Below are positions 31,701 through 41,978 of a stretch of 64,000 nucleotides of DNA, piece by piece. Location of the stretch: positions 31,342,645-31,406,644 of the forward strand of contig LS997565.1 in the NCBI GenBank assembly GCA_000469685.2, read 5' to 3'. A model generated the notes under the pieces. That model had not been told where the DNA came from, did not search any database, and saw only the letters and a list, made by a program, of their open reading frames with translations. The position numbers and the translations under genes are program-made. Every line of letters starts with the position of its first letter. Positions within the stretch are counted from its first letter, which is position 1. This DNA comes from Haemonchus contortus (lineage: Eukaryota > Nematoda > Chromadorea > Rhabditida > Trichostrongylidae).

Positions 31701-33826
31701 CAAGTATCGCCTACGTGTCAACCGTCGATGGAGGATGGAGTATTGCCGGACGAAAAGGCTCAGTGGATGTAATGAGCAATATCTAATCTTACAGAATAAG
31801 TTTACTGAAAAATATTTCACGGTGTTTTAAAATTCTGTAGAATGTAGTAACTATGGCTACTTAGCTGTAGATCAAAGGCATACGTCATTTACCCGGACAA
31901 ACAGTCACACACTTTTGAATTTTTACCCATCGAACAATGGAGATCTGCTAGCAAATCCACATGATTCAGATTAAACCCAAGAACTAAGGACGTACCAACT
32001 AGTATACATCCTCTAAGTACTTCCTCCTGTCAAAGTTATTAGCCCAGCTGATTTTCTGATTCAGGCAACTCGAGTCATAGGATCAATTTTAACGCTGTTG
32101 TACGAGGGTGTGAGCATTATGCTCATCTCCTATACAATTTATATGATCAATAAACAACTGCGAATAAGCGGTCATAGATTCACGCAAGACATAGTAAGTG
32201 CTTTCTTGTTCCGTTATAAATCCAAACATTTTTCGACATCGGAATGCGGTAGTCGGCCTACACCCGATAAGCGATGGCTCATCGAACGAACAACTTTTCC
32301 GTTGCAATCTGTCAAGTATCTTCCCCTATTATGGGGAAGATTGTCGACAGATTTTCTCGACCTATTCGGTTACCTTGAGCAGAGTTAGTGTAGCGCCGAT
32401 GATCGCTTTTCGCCTCATGGTCCGTAATTCAAATCGAAAGCCGATATCAAGGCAATCCAGACTTCGGTCCCTTTGGGATAGATTGATTGGCATCAACCTA
32501 GTTTGAGATGATGAAAGCACTGACTTGGACGTTGGTCGGCCACCGCAAGTCATTGTAGAAGCACATAATCATTCAGAACGCCACTTCGATTTTGAGTAAA
32601 TGTCGAATGAGGGGGCGCCCTTCGAAAAAGAATTTGGCCGAGACCAAAAGATACTGTCTTCCATCCATTGTCAGCAATCATGCAAGGCACATCTATAAAC
32701 ACTTAAACCGGCTGAACTTCAGGGTCTCCTCTTTGTTACTATCATCAGTTGCATTATGAGCATCTTCGAATGTATATATGACGTATCATTTCTTTTCAAT
32801 TTCGAAAATTCTGTGATATTATGGATTAAAGCGCAGGTGAGATTTTTCAAAATTATGCAAGATTTAGGCCTGCATATGCTATTATTCAAAGAGATGTTCA
32901 ATCTGTCGATGATGTGAGGGTTTCTAAGGATGCTAAAGAAATCGATCCCTAACTATCTCATTTCCCCATTTCGCATTTCCTTCTTGTTCAACGTGTCCTA
33001 TCCTTTCAGAGGCACACACAAGTGAACTCACAGGGCACTGCTGGGTCGTCTGCCAATATGTCTTGTAATCTAGCGGGCAAGCTAGGGGCAAATGTTGGTC
33101 ACATTGCTGTTGCTATACCATCCACAATAAACAGGCCTTAATAACGATAGCTACTTATGGCTACCTATAGGTACACGTGGTATTGGGCCCTGCTCCCGGA
33201 CGGCGTGCCGCACTAATCTCACCCGCCTTCGAGGCTCGCAGTGGAGATGCAATTGGTTTTTTTTTGTGAATTACGTAATTGCTGTGAAACTCTTGCCTCA
33301 CGCGTGACTGTGACCGGGTACGGAACCGCCACACAGCTTCTTTCACCAAAAAGTGATGAAAGAGCATAGACGAACGGAGCTCAATCCTCCAAGAAGAATT
33401 GACCCGCATATTCACACCTCATGTGTCCCGTCTGCTGCTGAGGGTTGAAGGATGAAAGACGAATTACAATTCAAAGACGAAGTCCGCATAGAGAAATTGA
33501 TCACACCAGTACATAAGCACAAGACTCTGATTTGCCAAAATCGTACAGATCGAAAAGCTAACAGATCACTTCTTTAATCTTACTGTAAATACATTTTTCA
33601 GTATAATATCAACTTCTTTCTTGTAATGACAACGAATGCTTGGAGTATTTTCTTTCTCAGTCACTCATTGCGTAATGAATTTCTACGGCGATGGAGAAAG
33701 ACATGTCGAGGGAAATCAAATCACAACACTACGCGATCGTCAGCATTTCCTGTGAGCACAACAAGAACTCTTCACACGCAGATGTACTCACGTTCCAGAA
33801 CTGACCAGTGCTTTCCATTAGGTTGA
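25754..33826 (+). CDS. Srg-superfamily (srv-like) serpentine chemoreceptor, gene 2 (tandem paralogue)
   Basis: Predicted 319-aa seven-transmembrane receptor, paralogous to gene 1 in every exon. Exons: 25754-25895, 27261-27326, 30936-31069, 31619-31768, 32065-32193, 32723-32836, 33602-33826 (stop TGA). Exons 2-6 have exactly the gene 1 lengths and phases. TM1 lies in AQLIASIIAAIFYSFILYLI. TM2 begins SAFFRFFIITG and continues CDILGLFALEW in exon 2. The TM3 end is LMTLNRFTGVCFPHQQHTIW. TM4 is YLCIFVEIVVSILIH. TM5 ends ISYTIYMINKQLRISGH. TM6 contains TIISCIMSIFECIYDVSFLF and TM7 NFFLVMTTNAWSIFFLSH. The Ser/Thr/Arg-rich cytoplasmic tail is 22 residues longer than in gene 1 and is the most diverged part. 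All splice sites are GT-AG and there are no stops. Transposons fill introns 1, 2 and 5 but none touches an exon. Confidence 0.88.
26137..26709. mobile_element. TIR element of the CACAGTTCACGA family, copy 2 (receptor gene 2 intron 1)
   Basis: CTTGAAGACACAGTTCACGA at the left end is matched by an inverted end ending TCGTGAGCTGTGACTTCAAG (26690-26709). TIRs are about 28 bp with three mismatches. About 570 bp, with interior similar to copies at 38336 and 42937. No coding capacity. Confidence 0.75.
26824..27190 (-). pseudogene. LINE C-terminal/3' end fragment (receptor gene 2 intron 1)
   Basis: On the minus strand about 27140-27005 encodes TNVRAKSFTFRAGSLFNKVT then VIPGSSKVFKRH, a typical C-terminus of CR1-type LINE ORF2. 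The following non-coding part (ACGTTGCTAAGGCAAACG-like on the plus strand) matches the 3' end of LINE C at about 34208-34235. It is a 5'-truncated insertion of the same or a sister family. Confidence 0.7.
28230..28320 (-). repeat. Helitron-like terminal repeat, copy 3
   Basis: On the minus strand from about 28320 it reads TATATGTATAATCCGCTAAG, then TGTGTGTGTGCGTGTG, then a GGGAACTCAC block. It is the same arrangement as at 14239 and 38150. Confidence 0.35.
28761..28878. mobile_element. 118-bp near-perfect hairpin MITE (receptor gene 2 intron 2)
   Basis: The left arm starts GTTAGCCGACTTTTCAAGCC and the right arm ends GGCTTGAAAAGTCGGCTAAC. The arms are about 55 bp with few mismatches around a short loop centred on CATACATATG. 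Confidence 0.7.
29290..29402 (-). repeat. tRNA-derived SINE, partial
   Basis: Diverged inverted SINE body (TTCCATTGAAAATCTT, then TGTACAAGTCAGTGCT). It has no head. Confidence 0.55.
29753..30637 (+). pseudogene. maT-type Tc1/mariner transposon remnant with right TIR (receptor gene 2 intron 2)
   Basis: Broken + strand frames give FSGQKTFYDKTIPQQPKR (compare FSDEKxFxxxxxxNxQNxR), then SFQQDATPAHRAKLARDWCR at about 30187-30246 (compare WTFQQDSAPAHKAKxTQxWC). QLPDFIVRKNS and LRATCDQVESRLWASLR (the expected C-terminal helix) follow. Several stops interrupt it. The expected C-terminal Gly codons are replaced by a run of about 20 G (about 30482-30502) before GTATTTTGA. TTTTGGGACACCCTGTA at about 30620-30636 is a Tc1/maT-type terminal repeat. 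No left TIR was found. Confidence 0.7.
30482..30502 (+). repeat. poly(G) tract
   Basis: About 20 consecutive G at the position of the glycine codons near the end of the decayed maT transposase. Confidence 0.9.
32306..32354. repeat. small hairpin in receptor gene 2 intron 5
   Basis: Nested arms AATCTGTC/GACAGATT and ATCTTCCCC/GGGGAAGAT around TATTAT-like loop bases. Confidence 0.5.
32387..32660 (+). repeat. tRNA-derived SINE, diverged copy (receptor gene 2 intron 5)
   Basis: Contains TAGTGTAGCGCC, a diverged B box (CGTAATTCAAATCGAA) and body blocks (GATTGGCATCAACCTAGT, then CACCGCAAGTCATTGTA, then GAGGGGGCGCCC). It is strongly diverged, hence an old insertion. Confidence 0.7.
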
Positions 33827-34184
33827 TTACTTCGCGTTGCAATTCTACTTCTTCGTGTTCTCATGGTAATTGTGCATGCTTGTGTTCAAAAAATAAGTTG
33901 TACCTTTTTTTCTTATTTTGTGTGAATCTCTGGATGGAGCCAAGGTGGACGTATTATATTCAGGTGAATGATAACGTGTGGTAGTATAATGTAACGTAGT
34001 GTATCACGGTATGTACGATAAGATAAACAGAAGTCGTATGATGGTGCGCAGTACTTTTACAAGACATGGAAATAGAATAAATGATTGAATGCTATGTGGG
34101 TTTCTGCTCTTTCTGTTCTTCCACTTTGATTAGTACTTGAGATTCAGAGTGGAAAACCCTATGACCATAAAAGAGTAATTCAAA
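33827..34184 (+). other. 3' flank of receptor gene 2
   Basis: AATAAA at 34076-34081 is the best polyadenylation signal, 250 nt after the stop. Nothing else was recognised before the LINE tail. Confidence 0.45.
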
Positions 34185-36193
34185 TTTATTTATTTATTTA
34201 TTTATTGAAGACGTTGCATAAGGCAAACGTGGGAAATGCTATCGCTAACAACACAACGTAACCTAGTTATACGACAAGAGCTTTTTCTTAGCTAGGAGTT
34301 TGAAAAGTGCAAACATGGAAGTGGTGAGTGCCACATCTGATTTGAGAGATATAAAAGTAGTGCCGGCTCGGCAAGTAAAGCTGTACCGTCTGATGTTGGT
34401 TCTCGGCGTTGCATATGAAATTTTAACTCTTCCACCTCTGGTTCTAGATTACAACTTTGCATAGAATTTGGATGCGTCGATTCTAGCAATACCAGTCAGC
34501 AACTTGAACACCATATAAACATCATAAACCTTCCTACGAGAACATAAACAGTGCAATTGTAAACTTTTATTCCTTGAATTTGGCCGAGGCACTTTACCAT
34601 AAGTAGCATCACCAGATCTAACAACCAGCTTTCGAGTGAAATTATCTTGGATTTTCTCAATCAACTGAATATCCTTCACCTTGAATGGGCAGAAAACAGA
34701 CGTTCCACATTTAACTACGGGACGTATACACGTTTTGTAAGCCTTCAGTAAAATATCCTTATCACTAATCGCTAAACCTTTGAAGACCTGGTATGTTCGG
34801 AAGATAGCCTTTTTGAAAATAGCCGCATAGTGATCCGAGAAATCAAGCTTGTTGTCATAGTGGAAGCCCAGGTCTTTAACTGAAGAGACCTCAGTAAGGA
34901 CATGATCATCGAGACGATAGTTATTCGGAACACCAGTAGAAGAACCAATTCTCATGTCAACAGTTTTCTCCTGTGCAAGAAGCAAATTCCATTTACATGA
35001 CCAATCACGAATTTAGTCCAAAGCCTTTTGAATCCTTTTTGTATCATCACTGGCTTCTAACTTCCTATAAACCTTGATGTCATCTGCAAATTGCTTGCAA
35101 GCAACACCACATCCTTCTAATTTAACCTGGGAGCTCCTGAGTATATATACCAAAACGAATAGGTGATAATACACCACCTTGGGGCACTCCGCTTTTAACA
35201 TTCACGACCTTAGAAAAGGAAGACCCTATTCGGACTTGAAATGTCCTCGAAGAGAGGAAGTTCTCCAACCAACGACAAACTAAAGGACGGAATTTAAGCT
35301 GATCCAATTTATACAAAAGTTTAGCATGATCCACCTTATCAAACGCTTTGGAAAAGTCGAAATAAACAACATCACAGGCTTTCCTTTCATCGAGGTAAAC
35401 ACTCCTCTCCAGTCATTGATGCGTTCAAGAAGGTTCGTTTTAACCGATCTACCCGGGACGAATCCGCGCTGATTAGATGGTATTATCCCATTCATCTCCA
35501 AGTGATCGATAATATGTTTCTTAAGAACCTTCTCAAATACTCTACAAATAAACGAGGTTATACTAACAGGCCTGTAGTCGTCAACGGAATACGAAGGCTC
35601 CTTCTTCAAAAGAGGTGTCACAAGAGAGTGTTTCCATCTAACTGGAACTTGGCTGAAGCATAGTGACTGGTTGAAAATGTAGGCTAGTGGTTCTGCTACA
35701 ATATGAGCAATCTTCATTATGAACATAGGTGGGACAAAATCAGGTGTTGAAGAAAGAGAGTCAGGCAATTGATTCAAAAGCTCGAAGACTCTAATACCAT
35801 CTACCCAAGGGAGGTCAACCATAGGGGTACCGACCACGGGAGTAAAAACAGGCAATGAATCATCGCTGTTAGAGAACACCTGACCAAATTTATCCGCTAG
35901 CAGATTGGCATTATCCACATCTGAAACTGCCACTTTTCCGTCATACTTCAAACAAGGGATTTTGCATACAGACCCAAGCCTCCTACTTAATAGCTTATAT
36001 TAGGTTGTTCGGAAAGGAATGCGCGCTAACTTTGTCCATTCATTTCTCCCCTACTAAAAAGATTTTTACAGAATGGTTCTGTTTATTCGGAAGAGATTTT
36101 CATTGCGCATCTTTTGATATACTTTTGTTTATGTCCACTTTGTTTTTTTTTAGGAAAGAAAAAGTTTAAAAGGTGCTTGACCACAAATGACTT

Positions 36194-36535
36194 TTGCGGG
36201 CTTGCACGTGGTACAACTTCAAGCAAGGAAAATCGGCTGCTGAATCTCATCGTGCCACACCCGAAGTATATGGCGAAGAAGCCCTGTCAGAAAGCCAATG
36301 TCGACGATGGTATCGGCGTTTCGAAACTGGTAGTGAAAGCTTGGAGGACGAAGAACATGGAGGTCGGCCCCAACTCGTCGATAACCAAGTGTTGAAGACC
36401 GTCATTAAATTGGATCCACATCAAACCACCCGAGAACTAGCAACACTTGTTGGCTGCTCAAACTGTACCATCCATGAGCATTTGCTGGCAATTGACAAGA
36501 AGAACCGGTGCGGAAAAGGGTACCGCACAAGCTAA
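36194..36535 (+). pseudogene. mariner transposase N-terminal DNA-binding part (copy 3)
   Basis: A 113-codon frame with the two mariner helix-turn-helix units: FKQGKSAAESHR, then ESQCRRWYRRFETGSESLED, then EHGGRPQLVDNQVLK and TTRELATLVGCSNCTIHEHL. The frame is lost after VGCSNCTIHEHLLAIDKKNR, before the first catalytic Asp. Confidence 0.85.
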
Positions 36536-36911
36536 GCGACTCAAACCAGGCAACACAAGTGGCGATGGCCGAAATTCTTCTCCATCGCTCCAAGAGCAGC
36601 GGTTTTTTCAACTCTATTGTTACATAAAACGGAAAATGGATCTGCTTTAACAACACAACACGAAAAGGACAGTGGCTAGACGTTGGTGACACTCCAAAAC
36701 CCACTACGAAACCGGATACACACGGCAGAAAGGTGATGCTCTGTGTTTGGAAGAACAGCAAAGGTTGAGTGTAGTTTGAAGTCCGGAATTCGGGTCAAAC
36801 GGTTACGTCGGACATTTACGAAGATCAGTTGAACCGTGTGGATCAAGCCCTGCGTCGTTAAGGTGTCGAAACGACGCCGACAAATTCCTCCTCGACAACG
36901 CTCGTCAACTG

Positions 36912-37190
36912 TTGCGAAAACCACCTTGGAAAAAAATTAGGAATAGGGGTAGGGAACTCTTGCCTCATCCGCCTCACAGCCCACACCTGACTCCATCCGA
37001 TGACCATCTGCTCCGGTCAATGCAGCACTCCTTGGCCGAGAGAAAATTCAAAAACCGCGAAAAAGTCCAACTCAGGGTGTTCAACTACTTTAAGTTGCAG
37101 CCGGCCGAGTTCTTCAGAAGAAGAATCCATTTTTTGCGTAAACGTAGACAACAAGTCATCGATAGTAATGGAAAATATCTTTTGAATTGA
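36912..37190 (+). pseudogene. mariner transposase C-terminal part (copy 3)
   Basis: A frame with ELLPHPPHSPHLTPSDDHLL (the HPPYSPDLAPSD block containing the last catalytic Asp position), SLAERKFKNREKVQL and the end QQVIDSNGKYLLN. The middle third of the protein between this and the HTH part is degraded. A DNAR relic (LDNARQLL) is visible at about 36892. Confidence 0.82.
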
Positions 37191-37869
37191 TATTGTTTAG
37201 TTTCGTTTTTATAATAAAAAATTTTTTGATCTCAAACGCGCATTCCTTTCCGAACAACCTAATAGAATCTTTTTTTATTCTTACTGTTAAGAACCTTCTT
37301 CTCACAATGGATGTTATATTTCTTTAGACGATAATCGAACTTCCGTGAATACGAGTAAAATCTATTCCAATCACGACTATCCCGAGAAGCTTTGGCAGCA
37401 TAGAATAAACAACTCCGATGATGAATCATATTTTGTAGATATGGTGGAAGATGAGCACTGAATCTATAAACCCGCTTAAGAGGAACATATAATTCAATAG
37501 CATGTTGCAAAATATTGAGGAACAACGGAACAAATTGTGTCGGATATGTGTCCAAACATTCACGTAGTACCAAAAGATTCGCTATCATGAGTACCAGTCG
37601 GACCGCATGGCTCTCCCATTTCCCGTGTGGAAATGACCTGTCGCCTACGTCCCCTCCAAAGTTGGATTTTCTGTCACAATAGAACAGGATGTAAAAAATT
37701 TTCAACACCAACACACAAACCCGACACACTTTGTGAGCCCATCATGCGCGGACTTCTACTCAACTCGAATGTGATTGGATTAATTAATTCACTCCCCTCT
37801 TCCTCAACGTGACTGCACAAATTCACTGAGATTACGCTTATTCTGAGCACGCAGCGCCCCCTCGGGCAG

Positions 37870-38150
37870 AGTCATGTCCCGCCTCTTACCATGAGTATTT
37901 CCACCCTGTCCTCTCTGCTGAGGCCATATTTGAGGCCAATTTAATATCTAGGACCAAAATAATATATTTTCGCGCGAGCCCCGCCTTCCGTGGGCGGGGT
38001 CTGGCTACGTCACCTATCATGAGTATTCCCACTCTGCCGTCTGTTCTCCTACTGAAGTCGAATGCCCTAATTCCGGTCGGACAGGAATTATGAATTCCCG
38101 GATACACAAACACAAGCATATCATTGACACACTCAGCGGTTTATATAAGA
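37870..38150 (-). repeat. Helitron-like element, copy 2
   Basis: On the minus strand from 38150 it starts CTTATATAAACCGCTGAGTG with a TG-rich stretch as at 14239. Further in there is a strong GC hairpin (GCCCCGCC/GGCGGGGT, about 37979-38001) and a repeated ATGAGTATTYCCAC block (about 37891 and 38019). Confidence 0.35.
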
Positions 38151-38159
38151 AGGGTAGTC

Positions 38160-38285
38160 AGTGAATCGAATCCCGAATCGGCATCTGTCCGAACCAAAAA
38201 AAAATCCTTCATGTCTATGGAGTCATTTGAATGGCACCATCACTACCTGGGGAGGGTGAGAGCAAAGACTCGTACATCGGCTAGC
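38160..38285 (+). repeat. tRNA-derived SINE, partial
   Basis: AATCGAATCCCGAATCGGCATCTGTCCGA-type segment (B box plus post-tRNA linker), then a diverged body. Confidence 0.5.
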
Positions 38286-38335
38286 ATATTTACTGTTTAG
38301 ATACCTGAAATGAACGCTATGGTCTTTAACATTCA

Positions 38336-38984
38336 AGGAGCAGTTCACGACAATTTTGGTTTGCCTTGTATTTTACGAAAAATGAAAGAGGAGTTGGAGA
38401 AAAGTGTGATGGAGGCGAAGAAAGCACACGAATCGGTGTTTCCAAAGTGACAAACGCTCCGAAAAGTCGTCAGAAGGGGGATGGACGAGACTAAGATCAC
38501 AAAAATGATGTAGAAGTCGGAAGCGGGCTATAAAATGTGTGTCATTGCGTACGTGTGAGTCCTGGTGCGTATAGCTGACTACAGTGAGCTGGAATATCCT
38601 TTGAAATTCGTTCACTGATGAGCATAGGTTAACAAAAGCATTACTGCAGCAAAAAAAAAACACCCTTATTATCTTACTAAGGTAGAAGACTGGGAAAAAT
38701 GACCGCAACAACAAAATGAGAAGATAACAGAAGAACAGTAAAACATCGCCTCATCACCCAACGACCAGCTTATTGTGAGCTGAAGGTGTGGGTCCTGGCG
38801 CGAATATAGCAATTTGTACCGCCTTTACGCTCGTGTGACATAAAATCGCTTGATGGACGTGGCATCCGACCGATTCTGTGGTTTTTTTGGCCCGAGAGCG
38901 CCAATTCTGATACCCTTGGAGGCCACTGTTGACTGAGGCTAAATCTAAGAAATCTAAGAAATTTTTATAGTGAACTGTGCCTCA
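38336..38984. mobile_element. TIR element of the CACAGTTCACGA family, copy 3
   Basis: The left end GGAGCAGTTCACGACAATTT is matched by an inverted right end AGTGAACTGTGCCTC (38970-38984). The interior aligns with copy 2 (CACGAATCGGTGTTTCC, GTGTGAGTCCTGGTGCG, CAACGACCAGCTTATTGTG). Confidence 0.7.
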
Positions 38985-39479
38985 GAAGGTGTACCGAAAT
39001 TTCGTTTGTTGAGTTGTTATCAACCATCTGCATGACAGTTTTGATGTTTGGTTCTGGTATAGACAGGCGAACAAAAGATGATTTGCACTGCTTCACTGCA
39101 ATGCCCTTGCCTTATCACTGCTTGATTGGGTGACCAATGAGGATGCTTTCTTCTGTATTCAAAACTGCTTTACAAAGCCACCTTTAAAGCGATCAGAAGG
39201 AACGCAGGTGTCATAATCTGTAAGAGAGTAGTGAACATATGGAACATGAAGAGGTTTCGGATAATTTCTGTTTGGAAAGACTGGAAACTGACCAGATCAG
39301 TTCTGGTCAGTTCCCAGAAACTACCAAAGCGGTAGAAACGTCGTGTCACAGCTTGATCCGAAAAGTGATATTCACGAAACTTGAATGGCTTGAGGGTAAA
39401 AATGGCTTGAAAGCCAACCTTCGAGGAAGACTCTTGCGTTTGCTCCGCTCGGTTTTGAAATGAGCCATCACACCTCTTT

Positions 39480-41978
39480 CTGCTGCTTTGCACAAGTCTA
39501 GAGACGTTTCCCAACTTGTCTCAAGTTTTCCGATTATGTTTCAACAACCAAGAAAGTTATCTCAGGAGTATCCCAGGGAGGAATCCTATCCCTCCTGCTT
39601 TTCCTCATATACACCTACAACCTCGTCGTATGCCTCAGATAGTAGGCTTCATGTTGATGCCTATGCTGACGATGTGAAGGTTTCTATAGAATTTCATGCA
39701 CATGACCAAGATGAAGCTCCGGGATCATTGAGCAAGGCCGTCGAGAATATGTGTTCTGTATGGGGATTGAATGTCAATCCCAGGAAATGCCACCTCTTCT
39801 CACTGGGGGCTGTGAGGCTTGATGTGCGGTTTCCTAACGGAACCCCTGTTGCTCCACCTTCCAAAGTCAAAGATCTTGGGGTGAATTTATCTGCTGGTCT
39901 GAAGTGGAGCTGTCATGTAGACGAAATTCCGAGCAAAGGACTCACCAGGAAGGGTTTCAACTTCCCATGGAACTTTGAATAGAGACCTAGGTATATCGAT
40001 AGGGATTTGAAAGTTAATAAGAAATACGGAAATTAAAACTGCAAAATGAATCTACCAAAGAAGTTGTGAGCGTTTAAAGCTTGCATGCTTAAGCATGGAG
40101 ACATAGTGCCAGTTGATAAGCCCAGCTGCCCGCAATAGCTACAAGGGTCCACGTGGCGTAGTGGCAGTGCTCTCCCTCTTCAGATGAGCGATGGGGGTTT
40201 GCTTCCCGCTGTCGTTTTTGCTTTTGCAAAACGTGCTTTCATCCGAATAAAAGCTCCTTATACGTTTTACTAACTAATTTAGGTTAGCGCTTTGTTTCAG
40301 CTATCATTTGAACCACCTATCTATCACCTATCACCGCACTTACTTAAAACTTCTCCACGTCAACTTTGTAACGCTCTTTCATTTTCAACATCGAAACACA
40401 CATACCCACACTCAAGGTAAAATAGTTTTGGACACGCGAGAAAAGTCAGCATCGATGATACGACCCAACAAATGAGTAGAGAAAACGTGTAGTTGGTGAT
40501 GGTTGTGGAGAGACCGCATGTACAAAGGTTGAGGTTAGCATTTTGTGAACGACATATCTGCTTCACTCATTTCTTGGATTGTTTCATCAATATTCAGTTT
40601 TTCACGCATATCTGTCTTGCGTGATTTGGGTTTCCCCTCCACCTCAACAGATTTTGAACAAGTGCGATGATAGGTGATGGATAGGTGATCAATGATGGCC
40701 GAATCAAAGCGTTAACTCAAATTAGTGAGAAAAAACGGTTTAGGAGCATTCATCCAGATGAAAGCATGTTTTGTAAAAGCAAAAACGACAGCGGGAAGTA
40801 AACCCTTATCGCTCACCTTGATGGGGAGAGCACTGCCACTACGCCACGGGGGCCTTTGTAGCCATTGGGGGCAGCTGGGCTTATCAACTGGCACTATGTT
40901 TCCATGCTTAAGCATGCAAACTTCGAACGCTCACAACTTTTTTGGTAGACTCATTTTGCAGTTTTAATTTCCATATTTCTCATTAACTTTCAAAGCCATA
41001 TCGATATACCTAGGTCTCCATTCAAAGTTCCATGGAAAGTTGAAACCCTTCCCTGGTCAGACTGGTGCATCTTCTGTTCAGGAGTATCCCTACTTCTGGA
41101 AACTCGAGGACGAAGAGGCACCTTCAATGTTTTCAATCACAAAATGCGCAACCGATGTCGGGAACTACGAGCTAACAGCTATATCATACGAACTACGAAG
41201 TGGCTGCAGTCGTTACCTTCCCAACTTCTGGCGTTCGACGACTCAGCACAATTCAAGAAGACTATAGCAAAATCCAATATTTTGAGTCTATTGGGCATGC
41301 CGACGTGTCTTAAAAACTCCTTGCTCCTGCTTCTCTGTTTATTGGCAGCTCAGCGACTCTTTGTTTAGTGGTCCTGCTTGCGTCTACTATCATGTGCCTC
41401 ACCCGGGACACTCGTCTACCTTGCCGTCTCCACGTGGGTTGTCGGTATACCCGTGTCTCGAAATTTTGGTAAGCCTATGTGGCGAGTGGGCATCATAGGC
41501 GACTGATGCAGCTTGTGTCTTAGGTAGCGCTGCGTTGTTGCACACTAGGTGTGCATGTGCATGTGTTTTTCTTATCATCCGGCTATCCGATCAGGAGCTC
41601 CCCTTAGTCGTACCTGTTAATATTCAGTACGTTCGATGCGCCGGCTAGTTGTCTATTTATCACTTCAGTGCTTCAGTCCAGGCTTAATTGTTAACAGTGA
41701 GCCAGACCGTTCAACAAGCAAATCTGCAATTTCCTAATTTTTTGCTATCTCTTCTTTCCGTCTCAGTTAGTGAGCTGATTTAAGAAAGGATTGTTCTAAT
41801 ATACACTTTAGTCGTGTTTATTACTTTTTTCTGTTTTCTTTTGTTGGTTTCCGTTTCTTTTTATGTTGATCCTTGACCTAATATCCTTGCAGTCCCGTTA
41901 GTTCTTGCATTGCCGGACTGCTGTAGCGCGTCTTCGGGCGCATAGTAAATAAATAACTTAATAAATGAATAAACATTG
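39480..41978 (+). pseudogene. CR1/Jockey-type LINE remnant B, interrupted by an inverted duplication
   Basis: At about 39645-39720 the + strand encodes LHVDAYADDVKVSIEFHAHD, the RT palm AYADDxKV with both catalytic Asp residues. It is followed by WGLNVNPRKCHLFSLG and VKDLGVNLSAGLKWSCHVDE, the normal order for this LINE group. A GVSQGGIL relic lies out of frame at about 39560. After the inverted duplication (39945-41060), about 41140-41370 encodes the C-terminus (RCRELRANSYIIRTTKWLQS, then LPSQLLAFDDSAQFKKTI) and the 3' end finishes with TAAATAAATAACTTAATAAA at about 41944-41970. Upstream domains are not recognisable. Confidence 0.7.
39945..41060. repeat. inverted duplication with about 390-bp arms
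   Basis: The left arm is about 39945-40340 and the right arm about 40650-41060, with a roughly 300-bp spacer. Matches include GGGTTTCAACTT...CCATGGAACTTTGAA at the outer ends, GCATGCTTAAGCATGGA, the segment around CGTGGCGTAGTGGCAGTGCT and the inner CACCTATC repeats. The arm carries an A-box-like TGGCGTAGTGG and a weak B-box-like GGGTTTGCTTCCCG, which hints at a tRNA-derived component. The outer ends lie within LINE B sequence. Confidence 0.7.

Larger units (their letters stand above)
36000..37262 (+). mobile_element. mariner element (copy 3), complete ends, nested in LINE C
   Basis: 1263 bp bounded by perfect 26-bp terminal inverted repeats starting TTAGGTTGTTCGGAAAGGAA, each flanked by a TA (35998-35999 and 37263-37264). 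It is inserted on the strand opposite to LINE C. The transposase frame is broken into at least two parts. Deleting the element and one TA rejoins the LINE reading frame exactly (KKRFY / KLLSRRL), so the boundaries are certain. Confidence 0.92.
34185..37600 (-). pseudogene. CR1-type LINE C, 5'-truncated, split by a mariner insertion
   Basis: Minus-strand ORF2 in four main pieces. 37729-37265 is the linker after the endonuclease, with LKRVYRF and RLKKYNIH. 35951-35280 has RT fingers: VDDYRPVSITSFICRVFEKV, NQRGFVPGRSVKTNL. 35334-35122 has FDKVDHAKLLYKLDQLKF, SGVPQGGVLSP. 35201-34449 has the palm QFADDIKVYRKL and thumb/C-terminus (LGFHYDNKLDFSDHY, then YGKVPRPNSRNK). Defects are a frameshift at about 35395, a frame change at about 35160 and a TAA at about 35013-35015. 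It ends in a (TTTA)n tail at 34185-34206. The endonuclease domain is missing. The tail and domain order fit CR1/Jockey-like LINEs. Confidence 0.85.

Noticed and set aside
40140..40215. tRNA-like sequence with A-box TGGCGTAGTGG
   Set aside because: The B box is poor and no cloverleaf closes. It occurs mirrored in both arms of an inverted duplication, so it was kept only as part of that repeat.
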